Assembly (NCBI GenBank): GCA_013289765.1
Contig: JABCZI010000004.1
Span: 310,001 to 374,000 of the forward strand
Direction of reading: 5' to 3'
From: Acidobacteriota bacterium
GTDB lineage: Bacteria > Acidobacteriota > Terriglobia > Terriglobales > Acidobacteriaceae
Length of the DNA stretch: 64,000 bases
Below the pieces are notes generated by a model. It ran no database searches and was not told where the DNA came from. It saw nothing but the letters and a program-made list of their open reading frames with translations. Within the stretch, counting starts at the first letter, position 1; every line of letters begins with the position of its first letter. The translations under genes and the position numbers were made by a program. Positions 42,415 to 52,800 of the stretch are shown piece by piece.

Positions 42415-42538
42415 GTTGTCGGCCCCTTGAATCGCACAGTTTGTGCACTATCTTGAGGGGCACTGGCAGTTCGCCTGGGCCTCTCGGACGACTCAAAACT
42501 ACTGGTGATAACCGGGTTGAGGGGGAATGATCTTGTGA

Positions 42539-43831
42539 CTATTGGGAAACTGCTTCCGCCGCCGGTTCAGAACTAAACTCGTTCTCCAATTTTGCAACAA
42601 CAATTGTTGCCACTCCGTTTCCAATAACATTGGCCAAGGCTCGCGCCATCGATAGAAAACTATCAACCGCAAACAGAAGCGCAAGCCCTTCGAGTGGCAG
42701 AATGCCTGAAGCCCCGACGGTCGTAGCGAGAACGATAAAAGCAGCTCCAGTCACACCGGCAGCGCCCTTGGAAGTTACCAGCATGATGGCTACCAGAGCT
42801 AAGAGGCGACCGAGACTGAGTGGTACGTGATAAACCTGGGCGATGAAAACGGTACTGATTGGCAACGATACCGCTAAGCCGCCCAAATTGAATGCGTATC
42901 CTGTCGGCAAAACTAAGTCGACCACAGAACGAGAAGCTCCAAATCGCTCGAGCTTTTGCATCAGCTGAGGCAGAACACTTTCGGATGAAGACGTGCCAAT
43001 AACCAGGAGGATCTCCTCACGAATGTATTTAATTAAGCGGATCAAGCTGAAACCGAAGAAATAGGCGATGGCACCCAAAACCACGAAGACGTAGAACGCT
43101 TCCGTCAGATAGGTGACCATCACAAGCTTCGACAACGCCAATAGCGCACTCGTGCCAAACTTCCCAACCGTGAACGCCATCGCCCCGAATGCTCCTATGG
43201 GGGCGATTCGCATAATGATTTTAATCATTCCAAAAAACACCATCATCGCGCTGTCTAGACCCCGAACAACAGGCTGCGCGCGGGTCCCCATTCCAATCAG
43301 AGTGATGCCGACCAATAACGCAATCACCACGACCTGCAGCAAATCACCTTTTACAAACGCCCCCAGAAAGTTGTCAGGCACAGTGCCCATCACGAACTCG
43401 AGAAATGAAAACTCCTTACCCTTACTTGCGTAGGCGGCGTAATCGTTTGAAGCCGACACCGAGGGGAGAGCGTTGACGCCGACTCCGGGTTTGAAAATGG
43501 CGACCGACGCTAGACCAATCACCAGAGCAAGCGTTGTTACCAGTTCAAAATAGACCAACGCCTTTAGCCCGATTCGCCCTACCTTACGAATGTCACCGAT
43601 GTGCGCCACGCCCGTTGAAACACAGAGAAATACAATGGGAGCAATCGCCATGCGGATCAGCTTGATGAAGAGATCGCCGAGTGGCTTCATAGCCAGGGCA
43701 AGCTTGGGATCCAGTTTGCCGAGCACGACGGCAGCAACGATCGCCAAGAAGACTTGGAGAGTAATATTGTTCCGCAGGCGCTTCTTGGTCCGGGACGTCT
43801 CGTGCATTGCCGTTACCCCAGGGTCTCCCAT
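42539..43831 (-). CDS. dctA: Dicarboxylate/amino acid:cation symporter, DctA-like
   Basis: 430 residues, full length for DctA/GltP (DAACS). It opens with helix LQVFLAIVAAVVLGKL and contains FIKLIRMAIAPIVFLCVSTG, the Ser-rich loop GTSSSESVLPQLM, PTGYAFNLGGLAVSLPISTV, and the C-terminal VIGNGVATIVVAKLENEF. The usual N-L-D-G-T motif of DctA is N-L-G-G-L here, a change in the ion- and substrate-binding segment that may alter specificity. The gene lies 10 bp after tarD, so uptake of tartrate or a similar acid is the natural inference. Ten membrane segments in an elevator-type fold are expected. A second Met8 start (MHETSRTKK) is possible. Confidence 0.88.
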   Translation of the reverse strand: MGDPGVTAMHETSRTKKRLRNNITLQVFLAIVAAVVLGKLDPKLALAMKPLGDLFIKLIRMAIAPIVFLCVSTGVAHIGDIRKVGRIGLKALVYFELVTTLALVIGLASVAIFKPGVGVNALPSVSASNDYAAYASKGKEFSFLEFVMGTVPDNFLGAFVKGDLLQVVVIALLVGITLIGMGTRAQPVVRGLDSAMMVFFGMIKIIMRIAPIGAFGAMAFTVGKFGTSALLALSKLVMVTYLTEAFYVFVVLGAIAYFFGFSLIRLIKYIREEILLVIGTSSSESVLPQLMQKLERFGASRSVVDLVLPTGYAFNLGGLAVSLPISTVFIAQVYHVPLSLGRLLALVAIMLVTSKGAAGVTGAAFIVLATTVGASGILPLEGLALLFAVDSFLSMARALANVIGNGVATIVVAKLENEFSSEPAAEAVSQ

Positions 43832-43841
43832 CGATTCGGCT

Positions 43842-45011
43842 CTAGTTGTCGGAAAGTGTCTTCAGCAGGCGGAATAATTCTTTTTTTGATTCGAAACCAA
43901 TTCCAGGAATATCAGGCAACGCAATGTAACTATTTTCAACCGGAGTGTTGTCGGCGAATCCACCGAAAGGTTGAAAAATGCCAGGGTAGGATTCATTGCC
44001 CCCAAGGCCCAGGCCAGCCGCGATATTCAGGGATAACTGATGACCACCATGTGGAATGCAACGGCTCGCGGACCAGCCGTGTTCTTTCAGCATTTCCAGG
44101 ATCCGCAAATATTCCACGAGTCCGTAGCTGAGAGCGCAGTCGAACTGCAAGACGTCGCGATCGGACCGCATGCCCCCGTACCGGATGAGATTGCGTGCGT
44201 CCTGAACCGAAAAGAGGTTCTCGCCCGTGGCCATTGGGCCTGGGTAGTGTTCAGCCAGCTTTGCTTGCAATTCATAATCGAGCGGATCGCCGGCTTCCTC
44301 GTACCATCGCAATTTGTAGGGCGCCAGGGCTTTCGCATAAGCAATCGCAGTCTCAACATCGAAGCGGCCGTTTGCGTCCACTGCCAACTGATCGCTGTTC
44401 TTTACGATTTTCAGAAGCGTTTCGATGCGCCGCAGATCTTCCGCTAGCGGGGCTCCGCCGATCTTGATCTTAATTGTGGAATAACCCAGATCGAGATAGC
44501 TTTGCATCTCCTGCTGTAAACCGGCCAAACCTTTTTCGGGATAATAGTAACCGCCGGCGGCATAGACGAATACCTTTGAGTCAGCGACGCCGCCTCTGAA
44601 ACGATCCGCCAGAAGACGATAGAGTGGCACACCGGCGATCTTCGCCACTGCGTCCCAGATCGCCATATCGAGGACGCCCACGGCCACCGATCTTTCGCCG
44701 TGTCCCCCGGGCTTCTCATTCCGCATGACGATGTTCCAAATCTTGAACGGATCGAGATTCTCGCCGGAGTCATCGAGCAAACTATCTGGTTTTGCAGCTA
44801 GCAGTCGCGGTATAAAGCGGTCGCGCAAGAGGCCGCTCGGTGCGTATCGACCGTTGGAATTGAAACCGTAACCGACAACGGGTTTGCCATCACGCACCAC
44901 GTCTGTGATGACCGCCAGGGCACTAACCGTCATCTGACTAAAGTCGATGTAGGCGTTGCGAATGTCCGATTTGATGGAGACAGGGGTTTCGCGAATATCG
45001 ACAATCTTCAT
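43842..45011 (-). CDS. tarD: D-tartrate dehydratase-like enolase-superfamily enzyme
   Basis: 389 residues, the length of TarD. It closely follows my memory of Bradyrhizobium D-tartrate dehydratase: IRNAYIDFSQMTVSALAVIT, VVGYGFNSNGRYAPSGLL, NEKPGGHGERSVAVGVLDMA, VFVYAAGGYYYPEKGL, and the end GLGLGGNESYPGIFQPFGGF. The active-site set is complete: KIKIGG (KxK), AVDAN (first metal Asp), WYEEAGDPLD (second), MATGENLF (third Glu) and the His of CIPHGGHQLS. Expected reaction: D-tartrate to oxaloacetate plus water, with Mg2+. The start overlaps the stop of the upstream dehydratase gene by four bases. Cytoplasmic. Assay needed to exclude a related acid sugar. Confidence 0.85.
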   Translation of the reverse strand: MKIVDIRETPVSIKSDIRNAYIDFSQMTVSALAVITDVVRDGKPVVGYGFNSNGRYAPSGLLRDRFIPRLLAAKPDSLLDDSGENLDPFKIWNIVMRNEKPGGHGERSVAVGVLDMAIWDAVAKIAGVPLYRLLADRFRGGVADSKVFVYAAGGYYYPEKGLAGLQQEMQSYLDLGYSTIKIKIGGAPLAEDLRRIETLLKIVKNSDQLAVDANGRFDVETAIAYAKALAPYKLRWYEEAGDPLDYELQAKLAEHYPGPMATGENLFSVQDARNLIRYGGMRSDRDVLQFDCALSYGLVEYLRILEMLKEHGWSASRCIPHGGHQLSLNIAAGLGLGGNESYPGIFQPFGGFADNTPVENSYIALPDIPGIGFESKKELFRLLKTLSDN

Positions 45012-46120
45012 TGTTTCACTTCGCTATCCCGCAACGCATCGCGATTGAGAGTTAGTCCCAGACCAGGAGCGTCGGGGATCGTCAACATCCCCTTTACCGG
45101 CTCCGGAGGATTCACGAAGAGCATCTCGCCAACCTGGACCATGCCTAGATGCCACTCCACGATCCAGCCGTTCATCAGGCCGGCAAAAGTGTGCATGTTG
45201 AAGAGGGGCCAGCCGCCGCCGTTGGCGATTGGAAGGTTGTAGATCTGGGCTAAGTGGCCAGCCTTGCGCGCCTCAGTGTAGCCGCCGCAAAAACAAACGT
45301 TCGGCTGCAAAATATCCACCGCCTGCTTCTCTACGAGTTCGCGAAGGCGCCAGCGATGACCTTCCATCTGTCCTGCTGCGATCGGTATGTTTGTATGCGC
45401 TCGGAGGTCTGCGAGAGCTCGGGCATCGTTCTGCTGTAGAGGTTCCTCAAACCAGGTAATATTGCAGTCTTCAATCGCACGGCAAAGCATTTTTGCCTGT
45501 ACTGGGTTGAACAGGTAATTGGCGTCGATCATAATATCGACGTCATCGCCCACGGCGTCGCGAACCGCACGAATGCGAGCGGCATCCTCGCGCCAACCTT
45601 TTTTATCCACGGCAACGACGATTTTCAAGGCGGTGAAGCCCTTCGATAATTGCAGCTTTGCGGCTTCGCACAACTGCTCACGGTCGTATTGAGGAAACCC
45701 AAAGGTTACATAGGCAGGTAGCGTGGTTCTGGCATTTCCAAGCAACCCTGCAACGGATCTGCCGACCGCCTTGCCGTGAATGTCCCAGAGAGCGATGTCG
45801 AGACATGATAATGCGCTCGAAATAACTCCAGTCATGGCTCGAGGGTTTAGCTTGGACCAAATTTTCTGGTGGATGGCTTCGGTATCCCGCACATCCATAT
45901 CGCGAACTTCCGGCAATACGTATGATTTCAGTGCGACAACTACGGAACGAGCCAAGAAATGGCCAGTAATGGCCAGACCTGAAAGACCGTCGTCGGTTTC
46001 AACTTCACAAAAGACAAATTCCTTTTGCTCTTCCCGGCCATATCCTTGGACTTTTCGTTCAAGCAGGGGGACGGTAATGGCCGAAGTATGTACGCTGGCG
46101 CGTATCTCTCTAATCTTCAC
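45008..46120 (-). CDS. Mandelate racemase/enolase-superfamily protein, divergent
   Basis: 370 residues from a GTG start overlapping the regulator stop (GTGA). N-terminal capping domain (VKIREIRASVHTSAITVPLL in GTG form) and TIM barrel are present. Metal ligands are visible: Asp in IMIDANYLF, Glu in TWFEEPLQQND. The third is shifted (AAGQMEGHRW instead of A-G-E), and the KxK acid-base pair is reduced to K-I-V in ALKIVVAVDKKGW. The C-terminal ANGGGWPLFNMH resembles the His-bearing strand of mandelate-racemase types. It is probably an acid-sugar or hydroxy-acid dehydratase or epimerase; the lost Lys argues for altered chemistry. Translationally coupled to tarD downstream. Confidence 0.85.
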   Translation of the reverse strand: MKIREIRASVHTSAITVPLLERKVQGYGREEQKEFVFCEVETDDGLSGLAITGHFLARSVVVALKSYVLPEVRDMDVRDTEAIHQKIWSKLNPRAMTGVISSALSCLDIALWDIHGKAVGRSVAGLLGNARTTLPAYVTFGFPQYDREQLCEAAKLQLSKGFTALKIVVAVDKKGWREDAARIRAVRDAVGDDVDIMIDANYLFNPVQAKMLCRAIEDCNITWFEEPLQQNDARALADLRAHTNIPIAAGQMEGHRWRLRELVEKQAVDILQPNVCFCGGYTEARKAGHLAQIYNLPIANGGGWPLFNMHTFAGLMNGWIVEWHLGMVQVGEMLFVNPPEPVKGMLTIPDAPGLGLTLNRDALRDSEVKQ

Positions 46121-46836
46121 TCTTTCTCCTTAGTAATGTGCGAGCCAGGTTCCGAGATTTCGGGACTTGGTTCTTCCAGTCTTTCCAGCAATCGCGCTTT
46201 CCCGGCCAGAATATGGGCATTCATAGCGCGTTCTGCTAAATCAGAGTCGTGGTTGCGCAGTGCTTCGATAATCTCCACATGTTCTTGGTTTGACAAACCC
46301 ATTGAGTCATGCTCGACGAGGCCACGGCGGCGGAAAAGATGCAGCTCCTTGCTCAGAGCGGTGTAGAGCTCGGCCACACGCTTGTTGCCGGACAACTCTA
46401 CCAGGCGAGCATGGAAATCCACGTTCAAGGGGTAATACGTATCGATATCCTTGGCATTCTGCATTTCGGCCACATTGGCACGAAGTTCGGCAATTTCTCG
46501 CAAACTAATGCGCTTTGCAGCCAGCCGGCCAGCCAGTCCAAACAAATGAGCGCGCACGTCATAAATCTCTGCCGCCTGAGCCACACTCATTTCTCGCACG
46601 AATACACCGCGATTCGTGACAACCTTGACCAGGTTGCTTTTTTCCAGACTGCGGCAAGCCTCCCGGATCGGGCCGCGGCTAATGCTTAACATCTCGGCCA
46701 GCGCGCTTTCGTTAATGCGATCCCCGGCCTGCAGTTCTCCCCGGATGATCATCCTCTCTAGCTCCTCGGCAACCAGGGAAGAGAGGGTTTCCGCGCGGCG
46801 ACTTTTTACCTGTACGAGCAAGTCTTTGTTTTTCAT
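46117..46836 (-). CDS. GntR-family regulator with FCD domain
   Basis: 239 residues. Winged helix at about 17-80: LVAEELERMIIRGELQAGDR, INESALAEMLSISRGPIREA and LVKVVTNRGVFVREMS. The all-helical FCD effector domain follows (ADIYDVRAHLFGLAGRLA; HARLVELSGN; EHVEIIEALRNHDSDLAERA), with the His/Asp residues that bind a metal in related sensors. FCD ligands are commonly sugar acids or hydroxy-dicarboxylates, matching the neighbours. The gene overlaps the amidase stop (ATGA) and the next enzyme (GTGA), so it sits inside the operon it probably controls. An operator candidate is described at 53292. Confidence 0.93.
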   Translation of the reverse strand: MKNKDLLVQVKSRRAETLSSLVAEELERMIIRGELQAGDRINESALAEMLSISRGPIREACRSLEKSNLVKVVTNRGVFVREMSVAQAAEIYDVRAHLFGLAGRLAAKRISLREIAELRANVAEMQNAKDIDTYYPLNVDFHARLVELSGNKRVAELYTALSKELHLFRRRGLVEHDSMGLSNQEHVEIIEALRNHDSDLAERAMNAHILAGKARLLERLEEPSPEISEPGSHITKEKE

Positions 46837-48560
46837 TTTGCGGATCTCCCTAAGTCAATCGAGTATCGATTCTCAGTAAGATTTAGTTTTTGCGACGCCA
46901 AAGCAGGCGTGGAAACCGGTGGTTTTCGCAAGTGCGTTGCCTGTTCAAAACCGAAGGCGAGTCTTATCAATTCGGGCTCGGACCACGCGCGTCCGAGAAA
47001 TTCCATTCCCACGGGCACCCCGATAGGAGCATCTGGCGTTGGCGTAGAAAAGCCGGCGGGAACTTCGATAGCCGGGAAGCCCGCTAGAGCCGCGATAATG
47101 CCGTTGCGGTCCTTCTGAAACGTTGCGCCAATTGGAAGAACGAGACATTTTTGATGCGGATACACCAGCGCATCCAAATGATTTCTTGCCATGAGGTCGG
47201 CCACTTCGATCCTGACTTCGTCCATTCTCATCCGGCGATCTTTATAGTCCGCAGAATTGGGACCATCGTCATAACTCTCAGCCGCAGCGAAGAATTTTTC
47301 CAGTGTCGGCTTGTGGTACTGCCCAGAAGCAATGATTTCCGCAAGCGAATGCACCGGTACATGCGACCCCTGTTGCTGCAAATACCGATTTAGGGCCGCT
47401 TTGAATTCTGGCTCGTTCAGTCGAAATTTTGCGGTCAACATTGCCGTGTCCAAGGCCGGGTCTTCAAGGCGGACGATCACCGCGCCTTGCGCCTGCAGCG
47501 CGTCAATCGCCTTAGCCACGACCTTGTTGACTTCTTCATATTCCGGCCCACTGCCCAATAAATTTGTGAGCACGCCAAGGCGGGCGCCTTTCAATCCATT
47601 TTGAAGAAACGCCGTGTAAGTTTTTGGAATGTTGCCGACACTAAGAGCGGTGACCGGATCATTTGGATCGTACCCAGCCATCACGTCTAATAATCTTGCT
47701 GCGTCGGAAACATCGCGGGTCATGGGTCCAATGGTGTCCTGAGTGAAGGACACGGGCACAATTCCGTCCCGGCTGATCAAGCCGCGGGTCGGCCGCAACC
47801 CTACCAAACTAGTGGCCGAAGCTGGAGAACGAATTGATCCGCCAGTATCGGACCCGGTGCCCGCAGCGGCGAAGTTCGCCGCAACCGCGGCGCCCGTTCC
47901 GCCGGACGAACCGCCCGGTGTTCTGGTGAGGTCATAGGGATTTTTCACCTGCCCCCCCAGCGAACTAACGGAAATACCACCGCTGGCAAATTCCTGCAAG
48001 TTGGATTTCCCTAGAATGATCGCGCCAGCTTCGCGAAGCCGCTTGACAGCGAACGCGTCCTGGTCAGGCTGAGCACCTTTAAGGGTCACCGCGCCCGCGG
48101 TTGTGGGCATGTCAGCAGTGTCAAAGTTATCTTTTAGGACGATGGGGACGCAGTCGAGCGGCTTTAACTTATGGGTGCGCTGAAAGCCCTTATCGAAAGC
48201 ATCGGCTTGCTCAAGGCTTGCCGGATTGAGGTACAGCATGGAATCAATTGCGGGACCTTGCTGGTCGTACGCATGGATACGATCCAGATACTGCTGAACC
48301 AGATTGTGGCAAGTGAGAGTACCCGCCTGCATCGCTTGGTGAATGTTAGCGATGGAGGTTTCGATCAAATGGAAAGAGCGATCTGGCGCGCCGTCTGCGC
48401 GCGGTATCAACAACAGAGCAAACACGAGTGCGATGTATTTTACGCGTATCAATTCAATTCGCTTATAAATGCCGGGTAAGTTCGCTTCAACCAGGATCGG
48501 GAAATGGCTGGTGCTCGCAATTCGCGTACCTCGCCGCGGTGAGAGCTCAATACGATACAT
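46833..48560 (-). CDS. Secreted amidase-signature family protein
   Basis: About 575 residues from an ATG at 48560; TTG starts at 48602 and 48452 are also possible. The last would put the segment KYIALVFALLLIPRADGAPD at the N-terminus as a normal signal peptide. The amidase signature is complete: catalytic Lys in PIVLKDNFDTADMPTTAGA, the cis-Ser in TPGGSSGGTGAAVAAN, and the nucleophile Ser in GTGSDTGGSIRSPAS. The signature family hydrolyses amides, including amidated acids. As the first gene of the tight operon it may release a hydroxy acid from an amide outside the cytoplasm. That role is an inference from context. Confidence 0.87.
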   Translation of the reverse strand: MYRIELSPRRGTRIASTSHFPILVEANLPGIYKRIELIRVKYIALVFALLLIPRADGAPDRSFHLIETSIANIHQAMQAGTLTCHNLVQQYLDRIHAYDQQGPAIDSMLYLNPASLEQADAFDKGFQRTHKLKPLDCVPIVLKDNFDTADMPTTAGAVTLKGAQPDQDAFAVKRLREAGAIILGKSNLQEFASGGISVSSLGGQVKNPYDLTRTPGGSSGGTGAAVAANFAAAGTGSDTGGSIRSPASATSLVGLRPTRGLISRDGIVPVSFTQDTIGPMTRDVSDAARLLDVMAGYDPNDPVTALSVGNIPKTYTAFLQNGLKGARLGVLTNLLGSGPEYEEVNKVVAKAIDALQAQGAVIVRLEDPALDTAMLTAKFRLNEPEFKAALNRYLQQQGSHVPVHSLAEIIASGQYHKPTLEKFFAAAESYDDGPNSADYKDRRMRMDEVRIEVADLMARNHLDALVYPHQKCLVLPIGATFQKDRNGIIAALAGFPAIEVPAGFSTPTPDAPIGVPVGMEFLGRAWSEPELIRLAFGFEQATHLRKPPVSTPALASQKLNLTENRYSIDLGRSAK

Positions 48561-48658
48561 AGGAATTACCAGTCGACATGATGGAAACGGTGTGTCTCCC
48601 AAAATTCGGCTTACGGCAGAGGCAGTACGATACCACCTCTGCCGTCAGGATGTTTTTT

Positions 48659-49702
48659 CTACCGCCCATAAACCAGCAGGCGAGCCGTTCCCGGAGTTGC
48701 CGCTCGTTCCGGTATGGGATGCTTTTTGGTTGGAGAACCAGGCGCGCCAAAGTCCGAGGTGACCAGAAAGAGGTTATGCGTTTTGGGATCGATATTCATG
48801 GTCTTCGCGCCATACTCGGTATCGATGGTCTCGACTTCCGAGAGACTGTCCGGAGAGTCTTCATGAAAAACGTGAAGCTTGCCGGCGCGGGTGGAGACAA
48901 ACAGCAGTCCGCTGTCAGGGTCGTAGACGTTTCCGTCCACCCCCGAAGTAATGGGCAACGACTGGAGAATCTTTCCGCTGTCCGCATCAATTAAGTTCAA
49001 AAACTTCGGGTCGCGACCGCTCGAAAATAGCCGCCTGTGCTCACGATCCATCTCCAGGGCCACTGGCGATCCGGCGGGAGCTAGCGGCCAGCGTGTTTTG
49101 ACCGTCAGGGTATGCGTGTCGATCACGGCCATGTCGTTTTTCTCTTCGTTGTTGTCGTAAATGGTGCCCTTGCCATCGGCGATGGACTGTTCTACCCCGC
49201 CTCCCAGGTCGATGGTTTTCACCAGAGTTTCTTTCACCGGGTCGATAACGGAGGCGGTCTTGCTGTCGCCATTCATGGTGAAGATCAGCTTCGATGCCGG
49301 ATCATAGATAAGCGAATCGGTATCCGGAGAGTTCTTGATCTCTCCAGTCAGCTTCAGAGTCTTGGGGTCGAACACGATCACCTTTCCGGCTTCGCCATCG
49401 GTGATGAATCCCTTCCCGAGTTCTGGAAGCACGAGGACCCCGTGGCAACGCTTCAACCCGGAAATGGTTCCGACCACGGCGAAGGTGTCGGCGTCAACCA
49501 CTTTGACCTCGGTGCCATGCGAGAGATAGACGCGACGCGCAGCCGCATCCACGGTGACGTAATCAAAATATTCGCCGCCGCCCGGAGCCCCTCCTAGAGG
49601 AACTTTTTTTAGAAGGTGATAGCCTGAGCCAGGCGCAGCCACCGCGAGCGTTCCGAGCGATACGAGCGCAACCAGCGTCATCGACAGTAAATTTGTTTTC
49701 AT
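48659..49702 (-). CDS. Secreted YncE-like beta-propeller protein
   Basis: 347 residues from the ATG at 49702; the frame is open a further 30 codons but without a signal. A signal peptide (LLSMTLVALVSLGTLAVAAP) is followed by a seven-bladed YVTN-type propeller: YFDYVTVDAAARRVYLSHGT, EVKVVDADTFAVVGTISGLK, HGVLVLPELGKGFITDG, LIYDPASKLIFTMNGDSKTA and HNLFLVTSDFG. YncE-type proteins bind DNA or small ligands in the periplasm, but no active site is known. It lies between the TonB receptor and the amidase, on the same strand, so it may be part of the same locus. Confidence 0.87.
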   Translation of the reverse strand: MKTNLLSMTLVALVSLGTLAVAAPGSGYHLLKKVPLGGAPGGGEYFDYVTVDAAARRVYLSHGTEVKVVDADTFAVVGTISGLKRCHGVLVLPELGKGFITDGEAGKVIVFDPKTLKLTGEIKNSPDTDSLIYDPASKLIFTMNGDSKTASVIDPVKETLVKTIDLGGGVEQSIADGKGTIYDNNEEKNDMAVIDTHTLTVKTRWPLAPAGSPVALEMDREHRRLFSSGRDPKFLNLIDADSGKILQSLPITSGVDGNVYDPDSGLLFVSTRAGKLHVFHEDSPDSLSEVETIDTEYGAKTMNIDPKTHNLFLVTSDFGAPGSPTKKHPIPERAATPGTARLLVYGR

Positions 49703-49801
49703 TCTCGATCCCCAATTAGTAGTCAAATTTAGCTCCCTCCGGCCCTGGACGCCGCAACCCCCGAATCCATCGGCGCCATTTGTTGAACACATCTCACAGC
49801 G

Positions 49802-49828
49802 TGAGCCAGCGCAAAATTCACTGGCTCA
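49802..49828 (-). terminator. Hairpin 16 bp past the TonB receptor stop
   Basis: TGAGCCAG (49802-49809) and CTGGCTCA (49821-49828) form a perfect 8-bp stem with an 11-nt loop. On the minus strand no U-run follows, so it may be an attenuator or an mRNA-end protector rather than a simple terminator. It would separate receptor expression from the enzymes downstream. Confidence 0.45.
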
Positions 49829-49844
49829 TTCTTCCGAGTTCCTC

Positions 49845-52800
49845 TTAAAAGACTACCTTCAGGCCAATCTGAATCTGCCGGTTTGTGGTTGACGTCGAGT
49901 TAATCGCTCCCGCTCCGCTAACCGGCGATCCATCCTGATTAAAGAGGGTGCTGTTGGCAATGGGGGACTGGAAATTCGTGTGATTTATGACGTTAAAGAA
50001 CTCGCCACGGAGCTGAATATTGATATTCCCCGCGCTGGTTTCGATGTAGTTGTTTTTGAACACCGAGAAATCGACATTGATGAGACCCGGTCCGGTCACG
50101 GTGTTACGGCCGTTGTTGCCGAACAAGTTCATGCACGTTCCAGGGAAGGTGCCGTTTTGCCCGTTCGAAGCGAGCTGACATGGCCCGCCAGTGAATGAAG
50201 CAGGCACCATCGGATCACTGAAGCAGTTCAGCTTGATGTAATTATTGACATTGCCGGAATTGACGGGGTTTCCGCCGCATCCAGGACCGGCGACGCGTGA
50301 CACGAAGGACTTCGGATCAGTACTAAGTTGTCCGAGAGGATCTCCTCCAATAGTGAGCGTGAAGGGTGAGCCTGTACTGGCGACCAGAATTCCTCCGAGT
50401 TCCCAGCCACCCAGAAGATGACCCACGACTCCTCCCCCGAAGCTTGGCTTGGGAACCTGCCACAAGTAGTTCAGCACGAAGTTGTGGGCAATATTGTAGT
50501 CGCACAAGCCGCGCCTGCCCCCCTTGTTGAAGAACATCAGGCTGGAAAGCGAGTTCGCGTAGGGATCGCCCAGCATGCCGCCCGAACCCATGTCGATACA
50601 TTTGCTCCAGGTATAACTGCCCTGAGCCTGGATTCCATGGCTCATCCTTTTTGCCACTCCCGCCTGAAGGCCCTCGTAGGTGGCGTTGTTATCCCACCAA
50701 GTTGCCCGTATCCGGCCCACGTTGGGGTTGAGCCGCGTTCCCCCGCCTGTGCATGGGGTCGTTGCAGTCACGAGAGAGGGATCGCATGGCCAAAGATAGC
50801 CCGCCGAGGTCAAAGTCGGAAGAACCATATTGCTGTCGTCCGTAGTGAAGGGCGAGTGCAGGGTATGCGAGCCCACGTAGGCGATTGCTGCAGTCACGTT
50901 GCCGGGAAGTTCGTGCTGGATATTCAAATTCCAGTTCATGGTGTAATTGCGTTTTGGCTCCTGCTGTATGTAACGGTTTCCTACTGAGGTCGAGTTAGGA
51001 ACGTTGACCAACCCCACAGCTCCCGTCGGGAACGAGCCGGCAGGTAAGTTGGAGCCATCTTTTTCGAGCGCGTACGGAAGAACTCCGGTGCTGGCGTGCG
51101 AAAACACCCAGGGAAGAGGCAGTTCGTCGTAGATTCCAAAGGCTGCGCGAACAGCGGTTTTTCCGTTACCAAACGGGTCCCATGCCAGACCGATGCGGGG
51201 TTGGAAGTTGTGCAGCGTTTGGTTTTGTGCCCAAAAGGTTTTAACCGGCGTCTCGGCTGGGCTGGTGAGGCTGGTTAAGACAGCGAATCTGTTATTGGCT
51301 TCCGTTGGCAGCGTGGTCGGCTCATAGCGAAGTCCAATATTCAGCATCAGGTTTGGACGAAACCGCCAATCGTCCTGAATATAACCTCCAAAAAGAGACT
51401 GGCGCACGCTCATCGTTCGCGTAGTGCTTGGATCGTCCAGGTTGACGCTGGTGGGCTGGTTCAGCAGAAAGCCTTGCAGCGAAGGGAAATTAAATTGTCC
51501 GTTGGGTGGAACCCCTCCCGAGAATTCGTCGTTCTGCATGCGCTCGAAGGCGAAACCAAATTTAATGGAATGGTTGCCGCGAGTCAGAAATGCGTCGTCG
51601 TAGAACTGGTAGGAATTCCAAGTGAGGATATCTGACGAGATGCTGCCAAGGGCGCCTAGCATCTGTACGACGCCAGGTATGTTAAGAGCTGGCGCGTATC
51701 GGCCGGGGAGCGCGCCTAGGCTCGTGTCCTTGGCGAGCGGATTGAGCGCAGTCAAAGGCGCGGTAACCAACGCTCGGACGCGGCTAAAACCTAACCGCGC
51801 AGTGTTGACCAGACTCGGGCTGAAAATATGGGTTTCTTCCAGGCCGACCATTTGCCGGCGCGTAAAATTTTCGTTTAACACATCGACTAGCGAGTCGGGC
51901 GTGGTAAGAGGCGCATTGTCGAAAAAATAGCTCCCATCAAGACTGTCTTTGTCGGAGAAGTGATGATCCACCCTGGTGGTGAAATAGTTTTCCGTCAAGC
52001 GCTCGATGCCGGAGGTGTTGAAGTTGCCGGTGTCGCCGTTCCCAATCAGTCCGCCATTGGGCAGAGGGAAGAAACCAAGGTAAGGAATGACGGCTTTATC
52101 GATGTGCGTTACTGGGTCTGGATTGGGAGCGGCACCTGGCTGTCCAGGTCCGGGAAGAGGAACTCCGCCTATCATAGCGACTGTGGGCTGTCCGCTCGGG
52201 CTGATGCCGCGCGCTGTAGCAGAAGGCACCACGTTGGTGAATGTGTCGCTCTTGTCTTGGCGTATCCCTTCGTAGTCGGCGAAGATGAAAGTCTTGTTCT
52301 TGATGATCGCGCCTCCACCGGATGCTCCGAACTGATTGCGATGGAATGGCGGCAATGTCTTGTCGAAGTAGTTTCGCGCGTCTAATCCTTTTTCGCGGAT
52401 GAACCAGTAGGCAGCGCCGTGGAATCCGTTGGTGCCTGACTTGGTAATCGCGTTGATAACTCCACCGGAAGCCCGGCCATACTCTGCTGGATAGTTACCG
52501 AGCAGAACAGAAAATTCCTGAATGGCGTCCACACCCAGATTGACGCCTAGCGTACTTCCAGGAGAGCCATTGGAATAGTCGTTGATGCTGATTCCGTTGA
52601 CGCGGTAGTTATTTTCGTAGGGTTGGTGTCCGGAAACTGACAAGAGCGTTCCGTAGCCTCGATTGCCTCGATTGCCGGGTCCGGCTTCAACTCGGACAGA
52701 GGTCACTCCGGGCTGGAGGGTAGCTAACTGCGTCCAGTCGCGGCCGTTCAGAGGGAGCTCGCGCACCGTTGTCGAATCGACCTCGGCGCTCATTACTGAT

